From assembly GCA_903824495.1 (NCBI GenBank), contig CAIJXB010000026.1, positions 186,001 to 250,000 on the forward strand: 64,000 bases of DNA, given 5' to 3'. The number at the start of each line of letters is the position of its first letter. The stretch's first letter is position 1. Source of the stretch: an uncultured Chlamydiae bacterium. GTDB taxonomy: Bacteria; Chlamydiota; Chlamydiia; Chlamydiales; Rhabdochlamydiaceae. Both the position numbers and the translations under genes were made by a program. The notes under the pieces were generated by a model. It had not been told where the DNA came from. It was given only the letters and a program-made list of their open reading frames with translations, and did not search any database. Shown here piece after piece: positions 16,703 through 24,398 of the stretch.

Positions 16703-17947
16703 CTAAGGAGCATGATCTACTTTTTTTTCTCTAAATGCAAATAAAAATACGGAAGAGATGACGAGCATTGATGCACCGATCATGATCGGTAAAGAAGAAA
16801 AATGTCCGGCAAGCAGCCCTCCACCAATTCCAGTCAAAGCTTCTGCCATCACCTGCACAGATGTGAGCATGCCAAGTGCTTGCCCTTGGAAAGAGGAGGA
16901 GGATGCATTAGAAACAAGAACGGATGCATATGTCATAACAACCGCAAGACAAATGTTTGCAGGAATTGTTGTGAATAAAAGACTCCAAGAAGGCGCTGGT
17001 ATTATGACAAGGACAAATGAAAAGGCGAGCAAAGTAGAGAACAAACCAACCGCTTTGTACGGGCTCATTCTTTTAGAGATCGGTCCTAAAAACAAAAACG
17101 CTGCGACTGCAAATGCAACAGAACCGTAGGCGATTGTATATCCAAGTAAAGAAGAGGAGAAGTTAAACGTGTTTTGCAAATAGACAGGAAAAAATCGGAA
17201 ATAAGAAAAATAACCGAGTGCCAGAAAAAAGTTCACAAGATACATTTTACTAAGTGACTTTTGCATCAACCCTTCTTTAAAACTCTCCCAATATCCCAAA
17301 GCCGTGTCTTGAATCGATCTCACTTTCGTTTCTTCAGAAAAATAGAGAATAATCCCCATTCCAACAAGGGTCATGGCTGCAGCTATCCAAAAGGGCGTAG
17401 AGAATGTAAACCAACTGATTAAAGAAGAATCCGAAAGCTGACCTCCCAAAATAGGACCTATGATGAATGCAAAGCATACAAATAAATTGAGCCATCCAAA
17501 GTAGATAGTTTTCTTTTTATCTCCTCCAGGCCCTGCTGCCAAGTCAGCGACGACCGACTGCGCAATGGCTATATTTCCCTCACAAAGCCCGCAAAATAAG
17601 AGTCCCATGAAAATCCCAGGCACAGAGTAGGATCTTGCTGCTAAGGCCGTTAAAACATACCCTAGCATGCAGCCAAAAAGCGAAATAAGGATGATCTTCT
17701 TCCTTCCCCATCTATCGGAGCATTTCCCTAAAATAGGGGATCCTATGAGCTGACCTACTGGATAGGCAGACATGATCAACCCCAGTAAAAAAGTTTTTAA
17801 TTGATTCGAGTAGCTGGAGGGTAAAATGCCAACCTCAGAATCTAAAAACATTTCAGGAAGGATAGGTAGAGGCATAGAAAAGCCTACATATCCAAAAAAG
17901 ACAACAAGGGCGTAGGGTAAAACTTTTTTGAAATCGGATGAGCTCAT
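16703..17947 (-). CDS. MFS transporter (drug/sugar-type)
   Basis: The 414-residue protein has about 12 hydrophobic helices. The signature loop between helices 2 and 3 (GQLIGSPILGKCSDRWGRKK) is the classic MFS motif. The N-terminal half resembles the tetracycline/multidrug exporter group (PLPILPEMF early, a Gly/Pro-rich helix 5). The N-terminus is cytoplasmic with no signal peptide. It is located directly upstream of dapA. The substrate cannot be told from the sequence; export of a drug or metabolite, or uptake from the host cell, are both possible. Confidence 0.88.
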   Translation of the reverse strand: MSSSDFKKVLPYALVVFFGYVGFSMPLPILPEMFLDSEVGILPSSYSNQLKTFLLGLIMSAYPVGQLIGSPILGKCSDRWGRKKIILISLFGCMLGYVLTALAARSYSVPGIFMGLLFCGLCEGNIAIAQSVVADLAAGPGGDKKKTIYFGWLNLFVCFAFIIGPILGGQLSDSSLISWFTFSTPFWIAAAMTLVGMGIILYFSEETKVRSIQDTALGYWESFKEGLMQKSLSKMYLVNFFLALGYFSYFRFFPVYLQNTFNFSSSLLGYTIAYGSVAFAVAAFLFLGPISKRMSPYKAVGLFSTLLAFSFVLVIIPAPSWSLLFTTIPANICLAVVMTYASVLVSNASSSSFQGQALGMLTSVQVMAEALTGIGGGLLAGHFSSLPIMIGASMLVISSVFLFAFREKKVDHAP

Positions 17948-18019
17948 GGATAAATCTCTTAAATAGTAGAAATCTACTATACGAAACTTTTACAAAAAGT
18001 CATCTTTTTTATGACTTTT

Positions 18020-18427
18020 TTAACCAAGATCTAGCATTAAATTTTCGTCTTCAGAACACTGATCAAGAATTTCCTTCCATTCGTTTGCAACGGATGCGAA
18101 GTCTTCTATCAAGTGCTTGAAGGGGATATACTTCTTAGATGAAATTATTTCTTGTATGAGATAGAGGGAATCGGTATCTCGATCTGCTTTAAGATAGGCC
18201 CCTTTTCCTTGCCATTTCAAGGAATTTTTTGAAAATGGCATACCTAATGATTTTTCTAATTTCCTAATCTCAGAGCTTGAGACCTTTGTGGAAAGGTTCC
18301 ACTGCCCGTTTTGGGAAGCTGTCTCAATAAATATAATACTTCCTTGAACAACCACCCTAGCCTTTTTTTGATTGGCTATTTGGTTTAAGAAAACTAAAAA
18401 AGCATTATATTCCATGTTACATACCAT
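18020..18427 (-). CDS. Possible type III secretion chaperone (CesT/SycE-like)
   Basis: This small acidic protein has 135 residues and no signal peptide or membrane segment. Its pattern follows class I type III chaperones: an amphipathic N-terminal helix, beta strands (ARVVVQGSIIFIETA), a strand-turn unit with GAYLKADRDTDSLYLIQEI, and a final helix IEDFASVANEWKEIL matching the usual F...A..W...L ending, then an acidic tail. This is fold-pattern recognition, not a clear family match. No effector gene lies next to it; the nearest neighbours are an MFS gene and an Rsm22-like gene. The ATG at 18427 fits an extended -10 promoter; a second ATG at 18415 is possible. Confidence 0.5.
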   Translation of the reverse strand: MVCNMEYNAFLVFLNQIANQKKARVVVQGSIIFIETASQNGQWNLSTKVSSSEIRKLEKSLGMPFSKNSLKWQGKGAYLKADRDTDSLYLIQEIISSKKYIPFKHLIEDFASVANEWKEILDQCSEDENLMLDLG

Positions 18428-18451
18428 TACATTAATTTAATAATACGCAAT

Positions 18452-18460
18452 ATTATAACA
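18452..18460 (-). promoter_or_regulatory. Extended -10 promoter of the chaperone-like gene
   Basis: Read on the minus strand this is TGTTATAAT, a perfect extended -10 element. Transcription would begin about 20 bases before the ATG at 18427. The -35 region is weak. Confidence 0.5.
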
Positions 18461-18499
18461 CGAAATGAATTAATTTGCACGAGGCATAATTATTTTAAT

Positions 18500-19462
18500 T
18501 CAAGAAATCACATCACCCCAATTCATTTTTTTAATATCCTTATACTTTTCTTTATCTCTTTTAGAAAAGATGGTTTTTTTAATCCCCTCTTTTTGACAAA
18601 GAACGACTTCTACAAAGCCTGAATGCTTCATTGGATGACGAATGATTCTTGATTGATATGCAGCGCAAGGCTCTTTTCCAAAGATGAGATAACAAAACTT
18701 CTCATCTTCGTATCCAAGATCTGCAGATTTAAGTTTTCGATGAAGGGATGTTCTTGAAACTCTTGCAGAGAAATGACACCAATCACCCTCTAGAATAGGA
18801 CATTTTTGATGATGCGGACAAGGAGCCCATAAAAATCCACCAAGCTGAAGTAAAATATCGCGGATCTTCATCATACGGTGGTATCCGCTCGGCGTCCCAG
18901 GTTCTATGATCACAAGCGCCTTCCCTGTAGAATTCCAAAGCGTCTCTAAAAGAGGCTTGTAGAAGGATTCTTTTATTTCGCCGATGGAATAAGAAAGGAT
19001 TGTGAGATCATGAGGCTCGATCTCTAAGGGTCTTGTCATATCCACGCTTTTCCACTCCGCTTTTTGAACAGCTGGAAAAGAAGAATGCTCAGCTAATTGT
19101 TTCCCCATCGTTGCAAAGTGCTGATCTTTTTCAAAAAGAGTGCAAGATTGTAGACTTTCTTCAAACACGCTCGCTGCTGCCCACATTCCAGTTCCAGGAC
19201 CTGCTCCCACATCTAAAAGACTCTGAGGGTTTAGATTTGGACATCTTTGTTTCAGCTCTTCAAAGACTTTTTGAGCCACACCAAACGTTGCAGGAAGCCT
19301 CGTGAATAAATAAGCCCACCTTTCCTCTTCTGTTTGCAGAAAAAAGCCTGATTCCTTTCGATATCGATCTGAAATCCTTTCAAAAGCTTTTGTTAAAGCA
19401 GTTTGCTTATATTGGCTCAAAAGCTTTTCATGAAAGCTCTCTAACACTTCTTCAAGAGTCAT
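18500..19462 (-). CDS. Rsm22-like (METTL17 family) small-subunit methyltransferase-like protein
   Basis: The 320-residue protein contains a class I SAM-binding fold (LLDVGAGPGTGMWAA, then TLFEKD and ILSYSIGE) and the family-specific cysteine motifs CPHHQKCP and DWCHFSARVSR, which in Rsm22/METTL17 proteins are thought to bind metal or an Fe-S cluster. These proteins bind or modify the small ribosomal subunit in mitochondria and many bacteria; the bacterial role is poorly defined. The ATG at 19462 overlaps the ung stop as ATGA, so the two are translationally coupled. An in-frame TTG at 19474 lies inside ung and is less likely. Confidence 0.87.
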   Translation of the reverse strand: MTLEEVLESFHEKLLSQYKQTALTKAFERISDRYRKESGFFLQTEEERWAYLFTRLPATFGVAQKVFEELKQRCPNLNPQSLLDVGAGPGTGMWAAASVFEESLQSCTLFEKDQHFATMGKQLAEHSSFPAVQKAEWKSVDMTRPLEIEPHDLTILSYSIGEIKESFYKPLLETLWNSTGKALVIIEPGTPSGYHRMMKIRDILLQLGGFLWAPCPHHQKCPILEGDWCHFSARVSRTSLHRKLKSADLGYEDEKFCYLIFGKEPCAAYQSRIIRHPMKHSGFVEVVLCQKEGIKKTIFSKRDKEKYKDIKKMNWGDVIS

Positions 19463-20133
19463 GGAAGCTCCCAAGAAACAGGAACTTTTCCTGACTTCAC
19501 TAAAAACTCGTTTGCTTTAGAAAAATGACGGCATCCAAAAAATCCAGTTACTGAATATGGAGAGGGGTGCGCCGCTGTTAAAACTAAGTGATTAGGGTTG
19601 ATCTCACGAATTTTTTCACCTTTATCTTGCGCTGATTTGCCCCAAAGAAGAAACACGATAGGATCTTGTTTTTCTGCTAAGGCCCGAATCACACTATCTG
19701 TAAAGCGCTCCCAACCTCTTCCAAAATGAGATTTTGGCTCTCCAGCAAGAACGGTGAGTGTTGCATTGAGAAGAAAAACACCTTGTTTCGCCCAAGGCGT
19801 TAAGCAGCCTGTTTGGGGAGCAGGGATTCCTAGGTCGCTGTGGAGTTCTTTGAAGATGTTTTTAAGCGAGGGAGGAAGCTTTTTGATCTCTTCCGGTATG
19901 CTAAAGCTAAGACCGTGAGCTTGTCCTTCTCCGTGATACGGATCTTGACCTACAATCACAACCTTTACTTGATCAAAAGGGGTTTCTAAAAAGGCCGAGA
20001 AGATCTTTTCCTGAGGTGGATATACGAGCTTTCCAGCTTTTAGCTCAGAATCTAAAAATTCCTTGAGCTGCTGAACATAGGGTAGTGAGATTTCGCTTTC
20101 TAGTCTGCTTCTCCAGCTTTTCTCCATTTTCAT
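19459..20133 (-). CDS. ung: Uracil-DNA glycosylase
   Basis: This family-1 enzyme of 224 residues removes uracil from DNA and starts base-excision repair. The catalytic water-activating loop VGQDPYHGEGQAHGLSFS is intact (Asp near residue 64), as are the uracil-specificity strand FLLNATLTV and the DNA-intercalation loop AAHPSPYS with the catalytic His near 185. The length is normal. It leads a two-gene operon with the Rsm22-like gene (ATGA overlap) and is divergent from the small gene at 20263. Confidence 0.97.
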   Translation of the reverse strand: MKMEKSWRSRLESEISLPYVQQLKEFLDSELKAGKLVYPPQEKIFSAFLETPFDQVKVVIVGQDPYHGEGQAHGLSFSIPEEIKKLPPSLKNIFKELHSDLGIPAPQTGCLTPWAKQGVFLLNATLTVLAGEPKSHFGRGWERFTDSVIRALAEKQDPIVFLLWGKSAQDKGEKIREINPNHLVLTAAHPSPYSVTGFFGCRHFSKANEFLVKSGKVPVSWELP

Positions 20134-20200
20134 AAAAACTCCTTATAAACTTAAAGATCATCTCAGCTCGACGCTTTTTTTTCAAACAAGCACCTCTTTA

Positions 20201-20229
20201 TTGACAGAAACGGGGTAAAAACCTACGAT
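20201..20229 (+). promoter_or_regulatory. Promoter of the small gene at 20263
   Basis: TTGACA at 20201-20206 and TACGAT at 20224-20229 are separated by 17 bases. The predicted transcript would have a leader of about 27 bases. The -35 box is perfect. Confidence 0.6.
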
Positions 20230-20262
20230 CTTACCTTATTCTTATAACTTCTTGGTACTACT

Positions 20263-20517
20263 ATGAAAGATCTCGCTGAAAACAACCTCGTTCGATTCAA
20301 AAATATTTTAAAGAAAAAAGAAGCGATCTACGCAAACTTTAAAGTCAACGGAGTGAGAGCTGGTGTTAATTTTTCAGCCTCCATTTCTGTAGACATTGCC
20401 GCTGCTGAAGTTCACGCAGGCGACGTTCTTGAAAAAATCATTGAAGAATGCGCTCGCATCGGCGTTCAAGAGTTCAAAAAAGCAGACTTTCAATTCGAAG
20501 GCCTTACTTCTATCTAA
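20263..20517 (+). CDS. Small conserved-looking hypothetical protein
   Basis: This 84-residue soluble protein is not assigned to a family. It begins MKDLAENNLVRFKNILKKKEA, has a beta-rich centre (YANFKVNGVRAGVNFSASISVDIA) and a helix (AGDVLEKIIEECARIGVQEF), which could form a small alpha/beta fold. A good promoter lies upstream and tRNA-Pro follows by 18 bases, so the two may be co-transcribed. There is no clear ribosome-binding site before the ATG. The well-formed frame and promoter support a real gene. Confidence 0.7.
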   Translation: MKDLAENNLVRFKNILKKKEAIYANFKVNGVRAGVNFSASISVDIAAAEVHAGDVLEKIIEECARIGVQEFKKADFQFEGLTSI

Positions 20518-20535
20518 CTAAAATAAAATACTTAT

Positions 20536-20610
<75 letters not shown>

Positions 20611-20743
20611 TTTTTTTTGTTAGCAACTTTTAACTGAAAACGGAAGCAGTTGCTACTTTCTCTTTTTTTTCAATTCGTTATTGAATTGCCGGCGCCGGCA
20701 AAGTGATGCTTCGAATCGTTTCCATTGAGTTCAAAGAAAAAAA

Positions 20744-20833
20744 CACTTATGGCCACTTATCTATAGATACTCAGCCAAATCTATCTTTTTTTCTGAGTTA
20801 TGGCTGATTATCGTCGATATTTAGCCATAAGTG
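20744..20833. repeat. Imperfect 90-bp inverted-repeat element
   Basis: The outer arms CACTTATGGC (20744-20753) and GCCATAAGTG (20824-20833) are perfect. Further in, the arms continue with lower identity (TCAGCC on the left matches GGCTGA on the right). It lies in the roughly 340-base gap between tRNA-Pro and the NagZ-like gene. The other part of the gap includes a small palindrome, GCCGGCGCCGGC, near 20690 and otherwise nothing I recognise. Confidence 0.55.
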
Positions 20834-20955
20834 GTCAAAAAAATGACTTTTGGCTAGATATCCAATATAATAAGAGCTGATCCTAACCAGCTATGCATTG
20901 TCTTTTAGTAGCTTGAGGGATATGGTTACTTTTGAGAATTGAGTGTGAGGAATAC

Positions 20956-22086
20956 GTGAGTTTTCAGCTGCTACCAATGATCCTTTCTATCTGCCTTTCC
21001 ATTTCTTGCTTTGCTTCATACTCTCTAAAAGAAATGACCTTAGAAGAAAAATTAGGTCAATTGCTAATGGTCCATTTTAATGGAGAAAAGGCAAATGATG
21101 AGGCCGAAATCCTTATCCAAGAGACGAAGGTTGGCGGTATCATCTACTACAATTGGTGCAATGGTCTCTACTCTCCTGAGCAAGTTCAGCTCCTAAGCTC
21201 GGGACTTCAAGAGTTGACCAAAAGTAATCAAAATCCCATCCCTCTTTTAATTGCAGTGGATCAAGAAGGGGGACCTGTGAGTCGATTGAATAACGGATTC
21301 ACAAAATTCCCCAGCAATAAAGTAATAGCAGAAAACTCTGATCCCTACCATGCAAGAGAAGTAGCTCTTACTATGGGGCTAGAAATGAAAGCTGTTGGCA
21401 TCAACATGAACCTTGCACCTGTTGTTGATGTAAACAGCAATCCTTTAAATCCAGTGATTGGAATGCGCTCTTTTAGTAGCAACGCAGAAACTGTCCTTGC
21501 ATTTGGATCTGAGGCTTTAAATGGCTATAAACAAGCTCATATCATTGCGACTCTTAAACATTTTCCAGGTCATGGCGATACAAGTATTGATTCTCATGAA
21601 GATTTACCAATTATTCATAAATCGAAAGAGGAATTAAACAAGGTTGAACTTCTTCCTTTTGCAGGACTGGCTAAAGATGCAGACGCTGTTATGACAGCCC
21701 ACATTCTTGTCCCTGCTTTTGATACAGAAAACTGCTCTACACTTTCAGAAAAAACTCTCACCTACCTAAGAGAGACGATTGGATTTCAAGGTGTAATTGT
21801 CTCTGATTCTCTTGTGATGCGAGGCATTTTAAAAAAATGCCACACAGTGGATGAAGCTGCAATTCAAGCATTGAATGCTGGGTGCGATCTTTTGATCTTA
21901 GGTGGAAAACTTCTCTCTGGAGAATATAAAGGATTCGAGCTAACAGCTCTTGATGTTCAGCGGATTCATAGATCTCTCATTAAGGCCGTCAAAATGGGAC
22001 GTATTTCCGAAGAGAGAGTTGATCAAGCCGTCCAAAGAATACTCGACTTAAAAAGTCGTTATTTAGATACAGAAGGGTTAGAATGA
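20956..22086 (+). CDS. nagZ: Secreted glycoside hydrolase family 3 protein (NagZ-like beta-N-acetylhexosaminidase)
   Basis: From the GTG at 20956 (GTGAGG five bases upstream) the protein has 376 residues; the frame opens at a TTG at 20932. An N-terminal hydrophobic segment (LLPMILSICLSISCFAS) acts as a signal peptide or membrane anchor, so the enzyme is probably periplasmic, unlike cytosolic E. coli NagZ. Family features are AVDQEGG, the KHFPGHGDTSIDSHEDLP loop that supplies the catalytic His-Asp pair, and the nucleophile in VIVSDSLVMRGI. It would remove N-acetylglucosamine from peptidoglycan fragments. It overlaps the next secreted gene by ATGA, suggesting joint action on cell-wall material. 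Confidence 0.88.
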   Translation: MSFQLLPMILSICLSISCFASYSLKEMTLEEKLGQLLMVHFNGEKANDEAEILIQETKVGGIIYYNWCNGLYSPEQVQLLSSGLQELTKSNQNPIPLLIAVDQEGGPVSRLNNGFTKFPSNKVIAENSDPYHAREVALTMGLEMKAVGINMNLAPVVDVNSNPLNPVIGMRSFSSNAETVLAFGSEALNGYKQAHIIATLKHFPGHGDTSIDSHEDLPIIHKSKEELNKVELLPFAGLAKDADAVMTAHILVPAFDTENCSTLSEKTLTYLRETIGFQGVIVSDSLVMRGILKKCHTVDEAAIQALNAGCDLLILGGKLLSGEYKGFELTALDVQRIHRSLIKAVKMGRISEERVDQAVQRILDLKSRYLDTEGLE

Positions 22087-22886
22087 AAAAATATTTTCTG
22101 TCTCTCTTGCTTTTTCTCCTGTGTTTAGAAAAAGTATTTCCTCTTTCCATATCTTTTGAAGATGCCAATAAAATCGGAGAGAAAATTTGGGAAAATGAAT
22201 GTGACGGCGCCATGGAAGAGTTAACGCACTGGAAAAAAGGGGAAAATTTTGCCTCACTTGGAATCGGTCATTTTATCTGGTATCCTGAGAGCAAAAGAGA
22301 ACAGTTCTATGAAACCTTCCCATCTCTACTACAGTTTCTGCTAAAAGAAGGCGTGATTTTACTTAATTGGTTAAAAAATGCTCAAGGATGTCCATGGGAT
22401 TCTCGGGAAAGTTTCTATGAAGACATTCATAGCCAAAAAATGGAAAGTTTACGTGAGTTTCTATTTGAGACAAGAAGTTTACAAGCCATTTTTATAGCAA
22501 ACAGGCTTGAAAACGCTCTTCCTTCGATGATTGAACTCTCTCCTGAGGTGGAAAGAGGTAAAATAATTCATCTCTTTTATCGTTTTGCTAAAGATCCCCA
22601 AGGTCTCTACGCCCTTGTTGATTACTTAACTTTCAAAGGAAGCGGAACTTCCCCTCAAGAGTCTTATAACGGGCAAGGGTGGGGATTGCTACAGATTCTA
22701 CAGCGTCTTCCTCATTGTTCAGAAGAACCTCTTGTTGACTTTGTAGAAACGGCAAAAGAGATCCTTAGGGAAAGAGTTCTAAATTCCCCCCCAGAAAGGA
22801 ACGAAGAGCAATGGCTCGAAGGGTGGCTTAATCGGTTAGATACCTACTTAGGTTCTCCTAAAAAAGAAAAATATTTCATACAATAA
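22083..22886 (+). CDS. Secreted protein with a lysozyme-like N-terminal pattern
   Basis: The protein has 267 residues and a strong signal peptide (MKKYFLSLLLFLLCLEKVFP). I do not recognise a named family. The stretch IWENECDGAMEELTHWKKGENFASLGIGHFIWYPE has an early acidic residue followed by a Gly-Ile-Gly-His core, as seen in lysozyme/transglycosylase folds, and a second GQGWGLLQILQRL segment lies near residue 200. The gene starts inside the stop of a secreted NagZ-like hydrolase, which supports a role in peptidoglycan turnover. That function is inference from context and pattern only; the C-terminal half has no clear motif. Confidence 0.6.
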   Translation: MKKYFLSLLLFLLCLEKVFPLSISFEDANKIGEKIWENECDGAMEELTHWKKGENFASLGIGHFIWYPESKREQFYETFPSLLQFLLKEGVILLNWLKNAQGCPWDSRESFYEDIHSQKMESLREFLFETRSLQAIFIANRLENALPSMIELSPEVERGKIIHLFYRFAKDPQGLYALVDYLTFKGSGTSPQESYNGQGWGLLQILQRLPHCSEEPLVDFVETAKEILRERVLNSPPERNEEQWLEGWLNRLDTYLGSPKKEKYFIQ

Positions 22887-22969
22887 AATAAACAATTTAC
22901 AATGCTCCAAGCATAGCCACCTAAAAACAAGCGCTTTAACATTTCCCTTCTAATCTTGAAAAAGTCAGA

Positions 22970-22998
22970 TTGAAAAAAACAAAAAAACATCCTATCCT
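22970..22998 (+). promoter_or_regulatory. Promoter of the TPP-riboswitch transcript
   Basis: TTGAAA at 22970-22975 and TATCCT at 22993-22998 are separated by 17 bases. Initiation near 23005 would give a leader of about 118 bases containing the whole aptamer. The remaining gap after 22886 shows nothing else. Confidence 0.55.
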
Positions 22999-23037
22999 TT
23001 AAGGCATCTTCTTCAAAAGAAGACATTTAAATTCAAA

Positions 23038-23119
23038 AACACCAGGGGTGCCAAACATTACAGGTTTGGCTGAGAAAAACCCTCAAAACCTGATCCGGGT
23101 TGTGCCGGCGTAGGAAGCG
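23038..23119 (+). ncRNA. TPP riboswitch (THI element)
   Basis: The conserved aptamer elements appear in order: GGGGTGCC, a P3 hairpin CCAAAC/GTTTGG, CTGAGA, ACCC, ACCTGATCCGG, then a P5 hairpin CCGG/CCGG and GCGTAGGAAG. The P1 stem is short. The last conserved bases AGGAAG (23112-23117) are also the ribosome-binding site of the MFS gene at 23123. Ligand binding should therefore hide the ribosome-binding site directly and switch translation off when thiamine pyrophosphate is plentiful. Confidence 0.95.
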
Positions 23120-23122
23120 TGA

Positions 23123-24382
23123 ATGCAAAAAATATCATCTAGTGTCAACTTTATAACTGCGTGTATTGGAAACATTTTTCAGCACTATGATGCTGCTCTT
23201 TTTGGTTTTCTATCTCCTTTTTTAGCCCCTTTGATTTTTCCAGAAAAAGAGCCGGTTACTGCTCTTATTTTAACCTATGCCATGATTCCACTTGGAATGC
23301 TTGCAAGACCTCTTGGATCTTTGTTTTTTGGGTATATTGGAGATGCATACGGAAGAAGCAGAGCTCTTTTTTTAGCGCTCTTAGGAATGTCGCTTGTTTC
23401 GGGAGCAATTGCCTTTAGTCCAACCTACTTGCAAGTAGGAATCATGGCTCCTGTGATTTTTTGCATGGGAAGAGTTTTGCAAAACTTCTTTTCCTCCGGA
23501 GAAACAATGGGTGGAGCCATTTTTCTTCTTGAAAACTCCTCTGAAAAAAAACATGACCTCTTAAGTAGTTTTTACTCTGCTTCAACAATTGGAGGTATTC
23601 TTCTTGCATCAGCAGGAGTTTCTTTGCTAAGCCATTATCAAAAAGTAGATTCTCTTTGGAGACTTCTGTATCTATTTGGATGTGTCATGACTCTTTTTGG
23701 ATGCATGACGCGCCGTAAAACATTTGAAAAGGAAACAAAAAAACCGTTTCCTTTTGCAAACAAATTAAACGATCTTGGAAAGATTTTTTGGACCTACAAA
23801 AAACCACTTCTTTCCATTATGATTGTTTCTGGTTTTTCTTATGCAACGTACTCTATTGCTATGATCTTGATGAATGGATTTGTTCCTTTGATTTCCACTC
23901 TTACAAAATCGCAAATGATGGGCCTTAACACATCCTTGCTTTTTCTTGACCTTTGCGCTTTACCCTTTTTTGGATGGCTCTCTTCTAAAATCTCAAGAGA
24001 AAAACTCATGCTCAGCGCCTCTTTAGGAGCGGCTTTAAGCGCTATCCCTCTTTTCATGTTGATCCAAGAGGGGACTTTGATGAGCGTTTTGATTGCAAGA
24101 GTGTGCCTTGTCCTCTTTGGCGTTGCTTTTTCAGCTCCTTTCCATGCATGGGCCCAAACATTGATTCCTAAAGCTCATCGCTATGCAGTCATTTCTTTTG
24201 GATATGCGCTTGGATCACAACTACTCGGAGGACCTGCTGCTGCTATTTCCCTATGGCTTTTCAAGCAAACAAACTGGGTCATGAGCGTTTCTTGGTACTG
24301 GATCTGTTTAGGCTTAGCAAGTAGTCTTACGATTGCATTTCTTTGGAAAAGCAAAGATAAGGTATCTTTAGAGCTTAGCTAA
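23123..24382 (+). CDS. MFS transporter under TPP riboswitch control (probable thiamine or precursor uptake)
   Basis: This inner-membrane carrier of 419 residues has about 12 helices. The N-terminus (NIFQHYDAALFGFLSPFLAPLIFP) and the loop GSLFFGYIGDAYGRSRAL are typical of the metabolite:H+ symporter branch of the MFS. The ATG lies five bases after AGGAAG, which is part of the TPP aptamer. The riboswitch makes a thiamine-related substrate (thiamine, thiamine phosphate, or a precursor) the most likely one; the protein sequence alone would not show this. No thiamine biosynthesis genes are nearby, which fits scavenging from the host. The aro cluster follows after only 16 bases, so read-through into it is possible. 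Confidence 0.9.
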   Translation: MQKISSSVNFITACIGNIFQHYDAALFGFLSPFLAPLIFPEKEPVTALILTYAMIPLGMLARPLGSLFFGYIGDAYGRSRALFLALLGMSLVSGAIAFSPTYLQVGIMAPVIFCMGRVLQNFFSSGETMGGAIFLLENSSEKKHDLLSSFYSASTIGGILLASAGVSLLSHYQKVDSLWRLLYLFGCVMTLFGCMTRRKTFEKETKKPFPFANKLNDLGKIFWTYKKPLLSIMIVSGFSYATYSIAMILMNGFVPLISTLTKSQMMGLNTSLLFLDLCALPFFGWLSSKISREKLMLSASLGAALSAIPLFMLIQEGTLMSVLIARVCLVLFGVAFSAPFHAWAQTLIPKAHRYAVISFGYALGSQLLGGPAAAISLWLFKQTNWVMSVSWYWICLGLASSLTIAFLWKSKDKVSLELS

Positions 24383-24398
24383 TTTTTGAAGGCTCTTT

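Noticed and set aside
22844-23026. Minus-strand 60-codon frame before the TPP riboswitch
   Set aside because: No ribosome-binding site, lies over the promoter of the riboswitch transcript, and has no protein-like pattern.
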